A stretch of DNA of 49,858 nt. Origin: Treponema sp. (GTDB lineage Bacteria; Spirochaetota; Spirochaetia; Treponematales; Breznakiellaceae). The notes under the pieces are model-generated. The model was not told the origin of the DNA, did no database searches, and worked only from the letters and a program-made list of their open reading frames with translations. Within the stretch, counting starts at the first letter, position 1. Each line of letters starts with the position of its first letter. The stretch is taken from NCBI GenBank assembly GCA_031266875.1, contig JAISAE010000043.1, positions 1 to 49,858 on the forward strand, read 5' to 3'. Shown one piece after another: positions 6,777 through 14,745 of the stretch. The position numbers and the translations under genes were made by a program.

Positions 6777-9224
6777 CTACTTTTTCCTCTTCATCTTCTG
6801 CAATGCCTCCGCAAACGGGTTGTACATGGTTCCATCGTCGCCGGGACGGGGACGCCCACGGGATTCTGGGCGATACGGCGCGGTAGGCTTCTCGTCGCTT
6901 CGTTCTCTGTGCGGTAATGCGGCTGACACGGGTTTAGTGTCGCTGGCCTTTGGAAACTGAGGCAAGTTCTTTGCCGCAGTTTCTGCTTTCACTACCACCC
7001 GTTTCTTGCTTGAAGTCGCTTCTTTCACGGGCAAACCAGCCGAGACCGTACCAACGCTCGCAGGGGGCTGAGTCTTAAGGGAAAGGCCAATACGCCTGCG
7101 GTCTATGTCCAGACTAATGATGCGGAACTCAAGCACATCGCCCACTTTCACCACATCTATCGGGTCTTTTACAAATCCGTTACTCAGTTCGGAAATATGG
7201 ACGAGCGCTGTCTCCTTGATCCCCAGGTCAACAAATGCGCCAAAATCAACCACGTTCTTAATCTTGCCGGTGATGAGCATACCCTCATGCAGGTCATCAA
7301 AAGCAAGTATGCCCTTGCGCGTAAGCGGCTTAGGATAGCTGTCACGGGGGTCGCGGTTAGGCTTCTTGAGTTCATCAACAATGTCGTTGATCGTGGTATC
7401 ACCCACGCTATGCTGTTCCTTGAGTACCTTGATGGCTTCGGAACTTAGATTGCCTATGCTGCTTGTAGAGAAAAGCGTTTCATGGATCACCCGCGCCACG
7501 CTGTAGTTCTCTGGATGAACCCAAGTGTTGTCCAGCAATTCAAGGCTTTCCGGTATCTTGAGAAAACCAGCGCATTGCTCAAAGCTCTTTGGCCCCATGC
7601 CTGGAATCTTGATCAGCTCCTCACGACTCGTGATTTTTCCCTTACTCTCACGATACTTAATGATTTTCTTAGCAAGGGAACTGTTAATGCCGGACACATA
7701 GTGCAGGAGTGAGGCACTAGCAGTGTTGAGGTTCACCCCGACATTGTTCACTACTGAGGAAACCACCTCGTCAAGGGTCTCAGAGAGCTTTTTCTGGTTC
7801 ACATCATGCTGATACAGGCCAACACCAATGGATTTAGGGTCAATCTTAACCAGTTCAGCCAGTGGGTCTTGCAAGCGGCGGCCAATAGAGATAGCGCCAC
7901 GGATGGTGAGATCAAGGTCTGGGAACTCTTCCCGCGCTATATCACTTGCGGAATATACTGAAGCGCCATCCTCATCAACCACAGTGTATAGAACTTCCAA
8001 GTTATTCTCTGCGATAAGCTGCGTTATAAGCTCCTGTGCTTCGTGAGACCCTGTACCATTACCTACAGCAATGAGCTGTATGTCGTAACGCTTGATCTCT
8101 TTAAGCAAAATCTTTTTCGCCTCTTCTGGTTTATGGTTATAGAAGACCACGCTGCTCAGATACTTTCCTGTATCGTCAAGAAAGGCACATTTGGTTCCGG
8201 TTCTAATGCCTGGGTCTATGCCTAGTACCCGTGTTCCCTTGATGGGCTGCTGCATGAGCAGGCTTTTGAGGTTCTGGCTGAACACTGATATGCCGTGATC
8301 GTCAGCCTCATCACCCTGCTCGCCCCGAATTTCCCGAATCACTGCTGGTGAAAGAAGACGCTTGAGACCGTCCTCAATAGCTGTCGCGTGATAGTCATTG
8401 TTAATGATGTACTTTTGCTGCAAGACCTGCGCCGCCACGTTCTCATCAACATCAATCGTAAGCTCAAGCGCCCCTTCCCGCTCACCACGATTGATCGCTA
8501 GAACCCTATGTGGCTTTATCTGAGATAGCGGCTCAGTGTAATCCCAATACATAAGATAGGTAGATGTTTTCTTCTTTTCCTCGTCGCCAATGCCTTTAAC
8601 AATGATCCGTCCATCCTTTCTATAGAAGGATTTGACCGCGCTCCGGTTTTCCGGCTCTTGCGACACCCGCTCGGCAATGATGTCCATTGCACCCTGCAAG
8701 GCGTCATCCACAGAGTTTACAGACAGTTCCGGCTTTTCAGTGTTTTCACACACGAATTCAGCGGCCTTTGTCCTAAGCGCCTCAGCCTCAAGCTCTAGCA
8801 TAGCCTCAGCTAGTGGTTCTAACCCCTTCTCTTGAGCGATCATGCCCCGTGTCTTCTTCTTCCGTTTATACGGCGCATACATATCCTCAATTTCTGTGAG
8901 AGTAGCCGCCTTCATGAGGTTATCATAGAGAATCTCGGTGAGCTTTCCCTGCCCAAAGATTCCTCGAATCACCTCAATTCGTCTACTCTCAAGGTTTTTC
9001 CCGCTTGTGAACAGATGATCCACATCCCGAACTTGTACTTCGTCAAGACTACCGGTTGCTTCTTTTCGATACCGTGCAATGAACGGTACAGTGCTTCCCT
9101 CATTGAGAAGCCCAGCCACCGCCGAAACCTGCCCTACTCTGACATTGAGTGTCTCCGCTATACGCTTCATCAGCGTAACTTCATTGACCAAAAGGCCGTC
9201 AACAAACTCTTGCGTGATTTCCAT
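6777..9224 (-). CDS. tex: transcription accessory / RNA-binding protein Tex
   Basis: 815 aa from ATG 9224. Tex domains in order: N-terminal helical HTH-like region, YqgF/RNase-H-like domain with VLGIDPGIRTGTKCAF, tandem helix-hairpin-helix (LNTASASLLHYVSGI and IPGMGPKSFEQCAGFL), and a C-terminal S1 domain (ITGKIKNVVDFGAFVDLG). About 70 extra basic residues follow S1. Tex binds nucleic acid and assists transcription and stress tolerance. The annotated frame extends to 9263, but ATG 9235 is inside the -10 hexamer TATAAT. I therefore prefer ATG 9224 (MEITQEFVDG), the usual N-terminus; the mRNA would then have a leader of only a few nt. Confidence 0.95.
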   Translation of the reverse strand: MEITQEFVDGLLVNEVTLMKRIAETLNVRVGQVSAVAGLLNEGSTVPFIARYRKEATGSLDEVQVRDVDHLFTSGKNLESRRIEVIRGIFGQGKLTEILYDNLMKAATLTEIEDMYAPYKRKKKTRGMIAQEKGLEPLAEAMLELEAEALRTKAAEFVCENTEKPELSVNSVDDALQGAMDIIAERVSQEPENRSAVKSFYRKDGRIIVKGIGDEEKKKTSTYLMYWDYTEPLSQIKPHRVLAINRGEREGALELTIDVDENVAAQVLQQKYIINNDYHATAIEDGLKRLLSPAVIREIRGEQGDEADDHGISVFSQNLKSLLMQQPIKGTRVLGIDPGIRTGTKCAFLDDTGKYLSSVVFYNHKPEEAKKILLKEIKRYDIQLIAVGNGTGSHEAQELITQLIAENNLEVLYTVVDEDGASVYSASDIAREEFPDLDLTIRGAISIGRRLQDPLAELVKIDPKSIGVGLYQHDVNQKKLSETLDEVVSSVVNNVGVNLNTASASLLHYVSGINSSLAKKIIKYRESKGKITSREELIKIPGMGPKSFEQCAGFLKIPESLELLDNTWVHPENYSVARVIHETLFSTSSIGNLSSEAIKVLKEQHSVGDTTINDIVDELKKPNRDPRDSYPKPLTRKGILAFDDLHEGMLITGKIKNVVDFGAFVDLGIKETALVHISELSNGFVKDPIDVVKVGDVLEFRIISLDIDRRRIGLSLKTQPPASVGTVSAGLPVKEATSSKKRVVVKAETAAKNLPQFPKASDTKPVSAALPHRERSDEKPTAPYRPESRGRPRPGDDGTMYNPFAEALQKMKRKK

Positions 9225-9234
9225 AGTTAAGGCC

Positions 9235-9263
9235 ATTATAGCAAGCAGTACATTGCTGGGCAA
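9235..9263 (-). promoter_or_regulatory. tex promoter, nearly leaderless
   Basis: Minus strand -35 TTGCCC (9258-9263), 17-bp spacer, perfect -10 TATAAT (9235-9240). Expected transcription start is 9225-9228, while the tex ATG is at 9224, leaving a leader of 1-4 nt and no Shine-Dalgarno sequence. The promoter lies just after the 24-bp repeat array. Confidence 0.6.
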
Positions 9264-9289
9264 GCCTGGCGATTAGCCTCCCGCCCTAG

Positions 9290-9887
9290 CCCGCTGAATC
9301 ACGGGAGCTAAGTGATCCCGACCTACGGGAGATAGACGCTCCCGACTCACGGGAGCTAAGTGATCCTGACTCACGGGAGCTGGATGATCCAGACCTGCGG
9401 GAGATAAGTGCTCCCGACCTACGGGAGATAGATGCTCCCGATATACGGGAGCTGGGTGATACAAGTCTGAGGGAGATAGATGCTCCCGACTCACGGGAGC
9501 TAGGTGATATAGGTCTAAGGGAGATAGGTGATCCCGATATACGGGAGCTAGGTGATATAGGTCTACAAGAGATAGATGCTCCCGATTCATGGGAGCTCAG
9601 TGATCCAGATCTGCGGGAGCTAAGTGCTCCCGACTCACGGGAGCTGGATGATACAGGTCTAAGGGAAATAGATGCTCCCAACTCACAGGAGATAGCTGAT
9701 CCAGACCTATGGGAGCAGGGTGATACAGGTCTGAGGGAGATAGGTGCTCCCGACTCACGGGAGCGGGGTGATACAGGTCTAAGGGAGCTAGGTGATCTCG
9801 ACTCACGGGAGCTGGGTGATACAGGGCTGAGGGAGCTAGATGCTCCCGATATACGGGAGCTAGGTGATACAGGGCTGAGGGAGCTAA
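9290..9887. repeat. 24 x 24-bp in-phase palindromic tandem array
   Basis: Twenty-four complete 24-bp units run from 9303 to 9878 with no insertion or deletion, plus partial units at both ends. Units begin GGGAG with few exceptions. One class carries CGGGAG-ATAGATG-CTCCCG and the other replaces the second arm by TGATACAGGTCTGA; the two classes mostly alternate, giving a loose 48-bp super-period. A unit with CTCCCG can pair with its own GGGAG (7-nt loop) or with the GGGAG of the next unit (5-nt loop). The array starts at the stop codon of the gene at 9884. Because 24 is divisible by 3, all three minus frames are open as octapeptide repeats; I regard these as non-coding. Confidence 0.95.
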
Positions 9888-10627
9888 ACGATTAGATCAG
9901 CGTCATAGTCTATACGTCGGGGATCTTTTAAGGAGGTTCCGCCACCAGAAAACTGTGTAAGTATCCGTACATGGTAAGTTCCGGCTGATAAGGCTGGAAG
10001 CTGCGCGGATAGACGGGTTGGATGGTTCTCTACAAAGTTCCCTGTTACCTTGATGGTCGAGCCATCTGCTACATTCACTAGATACAGGCCACAAGAAGGA
10101 TCATCACCGGATACCTTGATACGGCTTCCCAGTATAGTAAGCACACCGCCTGAAGTGAGACGCTCATCTGCTATACCGCTGACTACATCCAACACTTCCG
10201 CGATATACATCCCATTTTCTGCTGCACCCTCGATCTCCACTGTAATGCGGGAGAGAATATCACGCAGATACTGCCGTTTACGGAATGTAAACTCAACTGG
10301 ATTCTTCTTCTTATCAACCTTGGCGTCTGCATGCTCAAACGTGCCACCTATCTTGGGGTGTATTGAGAAGTAGTTATTTTCCACGCTGAACCCGTCCGCA
10401 AGCTGGTAAAACACCTCATCAAAATACACGTTCACCGCGTCAACCATGGTGTTGTAGTTCAGGTCTGAACCGCCTCGTGTAACAGCTTCCGCGCACACCT
10501 GCTTCACGCTCAGGGTCTTGTCAGTCTTTGCGCGGGCTATGAACTTACCCCCGTATTCCAGATAATTAGGATACAGCCACGCCCTAATGACGTGCAGCAC
10601 GTTTCGCAGTTCTTCTAATCCTGCCAT
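9884..10627 (-). CDS. HU-like DNA-binding protein with DUF4469 Ig-like domain
   Basis: 247 aa from ATG 10627. Residues 1-130 match the HU-HIG/Bvu_2165-type HU-like domain (YPNYLEYGGKFIARAKTDKT, then a VDAVNVYFDEVFYQLADG helix). The C-terminal ~95 residues match DUF4469, an Ig-like fold (LTILGSRIKVSGDDPSCGLYLV ... GTYHVRILTQFSGGG). Such proteins occur in Bacteroidetes and spirochaetes, commonly near mobile or repeated DNA; their targets are unknown. The start follows from TAAGGAG 6-7 nt upstream; the longer frame to 10645 would place the Shine-Dalgarno sequence inside the gene. The stop TAG is immediately adjacent to the 24-bp array. Confidence 0.85.
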   Translation of the reverse strand: MAGLEELRNVLHVIRAWLYPNYLEYGGKFIARAKTDKTLSVKQVCAEAVTRGGSDLNYNTMVDAVNVYFDEVFYQLADGFSVENNYFSIHPKIGGTFEHADAKVDKKKNPVEFTFRKRQYLRDILSRITVEIEGAAENGMYIAEVLDVVSGIADERLTSGGVLTILGSRIKVSGDDPSCGLYLVNVADGSTIKVTGNFVENHPTRLSAQLPALSAGTYHVRILTQFSGGGTSLKDPRRIDYDADLIV

Positions 10628-10666
10628 AATAGTCTCCTTACTCATTCTGTTTCTTTATAGATAAGC

Positions 10667-10696
10667 ATTATAAACCCTCTTTTGCTTTATAGTTAA
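10667..10696 (-). promoter_or_regulatory. promoter of the HU/DUF4469 gene
   Basis: Minus strand TTAACT (10691-10696), 18-bp spacer, TATAAT (10667-10672), in an AT-rich divergent intergenic region, about 40 nt upstream of ATG 10627. Confidence 0.55.
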
Positions 10697-10757
10697 TCCC
10701 TTTTTCAAAAACAGTATAAAAATAAACACTATTACTCTAGAAAAGACTGCTAGAAGC

Positions 10758-10808
10758 TTGACACATTCCAACACATCCAATAGAGTATGTCAGTTAGACT
10801 TTTCTAAC
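10758..10808 (+). promoter_or_regulatory. promoter and operator-like dyad of the ABC importer operon
   Basis: TTGACA (10758-10763), 17-bp spacer, TAGAGT (10781-10786). At the expected start lies a dyad GTTAGA-CTTT-TCTAAC (10793-10808), flanked by TGT and ACA. A repressor bound here would block initiation. Given the genes, a metal-responsive regulator of the Fur or DtxR/TroR type is the natural candidate; the sequence does not say which. Confidence 0.55.
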
Positions 10809-10835
10809 ACATCTTATTCTATTTGGAGCAAGAAC

Positions 10836-11777
10836 ATGAAGTATCCTGTTAGTATCTTTAGTTTCTGTCTTATCCTGTTTATGGTTGCCTCTACTGCGGA
10901 GGCTCGGCCTGCGTTAGAGACGCGGAAGGCTGCAGTGGACACCCGGACAGTAAACACCCTGCGAGGACCTGTCAGTATTCCGGCAAACCCTCAGCGTATT
11001 GCGGATGCATCGGGCATTAGTGATATGCTCTGCATTATCGGGCGCAAACCAGTAGCCACCTCTGATTCGGATGCCTATGACTACACTAGGTTCCCTTCTT
11101 ATCTGGAGGAATTACTAGCTGGGGCGCTTATCATCGGCTATCCTATGGCGGATACAGTAAATGTTGAGGCAGTCCTCGCCGTAGAGCCAGACCTTATCAT
11201 CATCAATCCCCGACAGGAAAAAGCATACGAACAGCTTGCGGCCATTGCTACTACCATTGTTATTGAACCCACAGTGAATGACTGGCGTGGGGATTTACGG
11301 ATGGTGGGGGAACTCTTTGACACTGGCGCAGTGGTTGAATCCTATATTGCCGCGTATGAGGCACGGGCGCGTGAGGTAGGGACTACGGTTAAGGCTGCTA
11401 ATGGGTCAAATGCGACCTACTTTGCCTTTCTTACTGCGGGGAGTTCCTATTACTTGTTTACCGACGCGGCCTATGGGGATATGTTCTATAATGATATGGG
11501 CTTAGGGATTCCACCAGACCTACCTGAGCAGAGTAGTATCACCTTGCCTACCGCGAGTCTGGAAGGACTTACTGGCGTCAGCGCGGATTATATGGTGGTA
11601 TTGGCGTCGGCGGACGATAAAGCGGCTCTGGAAGCCAGTTCCGTGTGGAACAGCATGGAAAGTGTTAAGGCTGGACGGGTTATCTGGCTGCCTCAGTCGC
11701 CCTACTTCAATCAGGCGTACAGTGTATATGGAAAGAAACTGCTTCTGGACGAGCTGGAGACTCTGCTTGTTCAATAA
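10836..11777 (+). CDS. periplasmic binding protein of iron-siderophore/cobalamin ABC importer
   Basis: 313 aa. Signal peptide MKYPVSIFSFCLILFMVAST with an AEA cleavage site, so probably secreted and not a lipoprotein. The mature part has the class III (TroA/FhuD/BtuF) fold features: NPQRIADASGISDMLCIIG, VNVEAVLAVEPDLIIINPRQ and a C-terminal VWNSMESVKAGRVIWLP. It captures ligand for the two permeases and ATPase encoded next. The start is ATG 10836 with GGAG 8 nt upstream; the longer frame from 10758 begins inside the promoter. The ligand (ferric siderophore, haem or cobalamin) cannot be told from sequence. Confidence 0.88.
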   Translation: MKYPVSIFSFCLILFMVASTAEARPALETRKAAVDTRTVNTLRGPVSIPANPQRIADASGISDMLCIIGRKPVATSDSDAYDYTRFPSYLEELLAGALIIGYPMADTVNVEAVLAVEPDLIIINPRQEKAYEQLAAIATTIVIEPTVNDWRGDLRMVGELFDTGAVVESYIAAYEARAREVGTTVKAANGSNATYFAFLTAGSSYYLFTDAAYGDMFYNDMGLGIPPDLPEQSSITLPTASLEGLTGVSADYMVVLASADDKAALEASSVWNSMESVKAGRVIWLPQSPYFNQAYSVYGKKLLLDELETLLVQ

Positions 11778-11787
11778 GGAAATGGGG

Positions 11788-12810
11788 ATGAACGGGCAGA
11801 CCCTTTCTCGAATGGGAGGTCAAGGTGACTTGCGGCGGCTTGGCCTTATCCTCACAGCAGAGGTAGTTCTGATCCTTACCGGACTGATTCTTTCGGTTTC
11901 ATTGGGGGCAAAGAACATTGGCTTTGGGGATATTGCGCGGGGCGTTTTCAGCAGAGTAAAAACCAGCACAGCACAGCTTATTATATGGGATTCCCGGCTG
12001 CCGCGAGCGATCTGCGCCCTTCTAGTTGGCGGTTTCCTCGCTGCGGGTGGGGCTGTGCTTCAGGGCATTACTCGAAACCCCATTGCCTCTCCTTCAATTA
12101 TGGGAGTGAATCAGGGTGCGGTATTGGCTATGGCGATTTATATGAGCAGCCGGGAAGTGCCAGGGTTACCTGGCCGGGTGTTCTTCGCCTTTGCCGGAGC
12201 CTCAGTTAGCGCCGCGCTGGTGTTCCTCCTGAGCGCCAAGCGGTCTGGGCTAGACATCACTCGGCTGCTCCTAGCGGGTACGGCATTGGGTATGCTCTTT
12301 TCTTCCCTAGCAGCCATGATTGCCCTTCTTACCAACAATAGTAAAAACCTCGCCTTCTGGATGGCGGGTGGGCTGGGCGGCGCTACGTGGGGGATGGTTC
12401 GAGTCCTTGTGATCGCGGCTTCGGCCTTAGTCTTCGCCCTGTTCCTTTCTCCCCGTATCACCATCCTCAGTCTAGGGGACGACGCGGCAGTGGGCTTAGG
12501 GGAAAAGCCGAACCGGGTACGCTTCGGGGGGCTGCTCTGCGTGGTGATCCTTAGCGGCGCGGCAGCGGCGGTTGGGGGCAACATCGGCTTTGTCTGCCTT
12601 ATCGTGCCGCATATAGTACGGCTTGGTGTGGGTGGTGATTACCGGCGAGTGATTCCTCTGTCCATTGTAACCGGCGCGGCGCTAATGCTGTACAGCGACA
12701 TACTGGCGCGTACCCTGAACAGCCCTTTTGAGGTTCCAGTAGGTTCTCTTACTTCCTTATTAGGGGTTCCATTGCTTATCAGAATGGTACAAAAGGAAAA
12801 GCGGATATGA
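11788..12810 (+). CDS. FecCD-family ABC permease 1
   Basis: 340 aa with about nine to ten hydrophobic segments. FecCD hallmarks are present: WDSRLPRAICALLVGGFLAA, GGAVLQGITRNPIASPSIMGVNQGA and the C-terminal VPHIVRLGVGGDYRRVIPLS coupling region. It forms the membrane channel together with the next gene. I chose ATG 11788 because AAGGA lies 7 nt upstream; the in-frame ATG at 11782 is possible, and the much longer frame from 11662 would overlap the binding protein. Its stop overlaps the next start (ATGA, 12807-12810). Confidence 0.92.
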   Translation: MNGQTLSRMGGQGDLRRLGLILTAEVVLILTGLILSVSLGAKNIGFGDIARGVFSRVKTSTAQLIIWDSRLPRAICALLVGGFLAAGGAVLQGITRNPIASPSIMGVNQGAVLAMAIYMSSREVPGLPGRVFFAFAGASVSAALVFLLSAKRSGLDITRLLLAGTALGMLFSSLAAMIALLTNNSKNLAFWMAGGLGGATWGMVRVLVIAASALVFALFLSPRITILSLGDDAAVGLGEKPNRVRFGGLLCVVILSGAAAAVGGNIGFVCLIVPHIVRLGVGGDYRRVIPLSIVTGAALMLYSDILARTLNSPFEVPVGSLTSLLGVPLLIRMVQKEKRI

Positions 12811-13826
12811 GGGTTATCGCTTCCCGTGCTGGGCGGTTCCGCCTCGTCTTTATTGTGCTGCTGTTGCTGCTCCTGGGAGCCGTGCTACTCAGCATGAACC
12901 TAGGAACCCTGCCTATTTCGCCGGAGGAACTCATACAGACCATCTTAGGCAGGGGAACTCGAATGCAGCAGATCGCCCTGTTTACCATCCGCCTGCCCCG
13001 AATCATCATTGCGCTCCTCGTTGGGGGTGCGTTGGCGGTTTCCGGCGTTATCCTTCAAAGCGTAACACGGAATGATCTTGCCGAGCCTGGGATACTTGGT
13101 GTTTCAAGCGGCGCGGCAATGTTTGTGGTGGTATACATCTACCTGACCAATGGGAACAACTACTATTCATTGCCAGTCTTTACCATATTCACCATGCCGC
13201 TTATCGCTCTTGTGGGCGGTCTGGCAGCAGCAACGCTTATCTACGCCCTGGCTTGGCGGCGGGGGATGCAACCCCGCCGGCTCCTCCTCATGGGAATTGC
13301 AGTTAATGCGGGTTTTAACGCGCTAATCATTATCTTGCAGCTTAGTTTTGATAACCGCGACTTCAACCGCGTACTCTCCTGGACTGCGGGCAGCCTTTGG
13401 GGGGTAAGCTGGAGCTACGTGATTGCTGTGAGTCCGCCTCTTGTCTTCCTCTGCGCCGTGGCCCTGTACCAGTCTCGTTACCTAGATGTCTTTACTCTTG
13501 GGGACGAGATTGCCTGTGGTCTAGGGGTAAACACGGAAAAACTTAGGCGGCTACTGATCGCTATGGCTGCGGGCATGGCTGCGCTGGCTACCTCTGTAGC
13601 GGGAAGCATTGCCTTTGTGGGGCTTCTGGCCCCGCATATCGCGGGGAAGCTTACAGGGCCTCAGCGCCGCTACTGTACACCAGCGGCGATCCTAACTGGG
13701 ATGCTACTGGTGGTGAGTTCTGACATGATTGCCCGGAATCTCTTTGCCCCTCTGGAGCTGCATATTGGCAGCGTGGTCTCTATCATTGGAGCGCCCTACT
13801 TTATCTATCTTATGGTGAAACAATAG
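12807..13826 (+). CDS. FecCD-family ABC permease 2
   Basis: 339 aa, a second BtuC/FecD-type permease with about ten membrane segments. It has IRLPRIIIALLVGGALAVSG, QSVTRNDLAEPGILGVSSGA and the coupling region VGLLAPHIAGKLTGPQRRY. It is paralogous to the upstream permease and presumably forms a heterodimer with it. Translational coupling through the ATGA overlap suggests equal production of the two subunits. Confidence 0.92.
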   Translation: MRVIASRAGRFRLVFIVLLLLLLGAVLLSMNLGTLPISPEELIQTILGRGTRMQQIALFTIRLPRIIIALLVGGALAVSGVILQSVTRNDLAEPGILGVSSGAAMFVVVYIYLTNGNNYYSLPVFTIFTMPLIALVGGLAAATLIYALAWRRGMQPRRLLLMGIAVNAGFNALIIILQLSFDNRDFNRVLSWTAGSLWGVSWSYVIAVSPPLVFLCAVALYQSRYLDVFTLGDEIACGLGVNTEKLRRLLIAMAAGMAALATSVAGSIAFVGLLAPHIAGKLTGPQRRYCTPAAILTGMLLVVSSDMIARNLFAPLELHIGSVVSIIGAPYFIYLMVKQ

Positions 13827-13837
13827 CGGAGGATGCT

Positions 13838-14632
13838 ATGGAAAGCGGAATTGTTACAGAGGATGTGAGTCTGGGCTACGGCGGCAAGCCGGTGATTCAG
13901 AGGCTGAATGTCGCCATCCCTAAAGGAGCGGTAACCGTGATCATCGGCGCAAACGGCTGTGGGAAATCAACGCTCCTCAAAGGTATGGCTCGTATCTTGA
14001 AGCCTGAGAGGGGAATCATCCGGCTTGACGGGCGGGATGTACACGCCTCTCCGTCTAAAGAAATCGCACGGAGGCTGGCAGTGCTTCCTCAAAGCCCCCG
14101 CGCCCCAGAGGGCATGACCGTAGAAGAGTTGGCGGCTTATGGGCGCTTCCCTCACAAACGCGGCTTCGGGACTCTGGTACAGGAGGACTTTGAGATCATC
14201 CGAGAATCCCTACGGATTGCAGGGATAGAAAGCTACCGCGCCCAGCCTCTGTCAGACCTTTCTGGAGGCCAGCGTCAGCGGGCATGGATCGCCATGACCC
14301 TGTGCCAGAAAACAGAGTTCATGCTCCTGGACGAACCAACGACCTACCTGGACATGGCTCATCAGATGGAGATTCTGACACTCCTTTCTGTTCTTAACCG
14401 CCGAGAGGGGCGAACCATTGTGATGGTGCTTCACGAACTCAACAATGCCTCTCGATTCGCCGATCACATTCTGGCTATGAAAGATGGATTCCTCCTAGCG
14501 GAAGGCCCTCCAGAAACGGTTGTTACCCGTGAAAACCTGCGGGAGATATATCAGATTGAGGCGGAACTGGTACGCGACGCGAAGACTGGTAAGCCTGTCT
14601 GCCTGTCCTACGAAAACCGTGTCAGAGAATAA
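13838..14632 (+). CDS. ABC importer ATP-binding protein (FepC/BtuD type)
   Basis: 264 aa. Walker A GANGCGKST (37-45), signature LSGGQ (141-145), Walker B FMLLDEP (161-167) and the switch His in MVLHELNNA. The sequence is closest to the iron-siderophore/cobalamin importer ATPases (ITVIIGANGCGKSTLL-type, then LRIAGIESYRAQPLSDLSGG). It energises uptake through the two permeases. It starts 11 nt after the second permease with GGAGG just upstream. It ends the four-gene operon; the next gene is 113 bp away. Confidence 0.94.
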   Translation: MESGIVTEDVSLGYGGKPVIQRLNVAIPKGAVTVIIGANGCGKSTLLKGMARILKPERGIIRLDGRDVHASPSKEIARRLAVLPQSPRAPEGMTVEELAAYGRFPHKRGFGTLVQEDFEIIRESLRIAGIESYRAQPLSDLSGGQRQRAWIAMTLCQKTEFMLLDEPTTYLDMAHQMEILTLLSVLNRREGRTIVMVLHELNNASRFADHILAMKDGFLLAEGPPETVVTRENLREIYQIEAELVRDAKTGKPVCLSYENRVRE

Positions 14633-14745
14633 GGCTGTTACGCTTTTAAGACAAACGCGGCGTTGTCTGAGTGGCGCTGCAAAAAGTGGCAACAAGCGGT
14701 GGATGAGCGGTGTAACAAAACCCACTCCCCACGCTTACTATATGT

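Noticed and set aside
9235-9263. Upstream starts for tex (ATG 9235 and frame start 9263)
   Set aside because: The first overlaps the -10 hexamer and the second the -35; both would be outside the predicted transcript.
9273-9806. Octapeptide-repeat open frames on the minus strand
   Set aside because: A 24-bp unit without stops keeps all three frames open; no start signals and no reason to prefer one frame.
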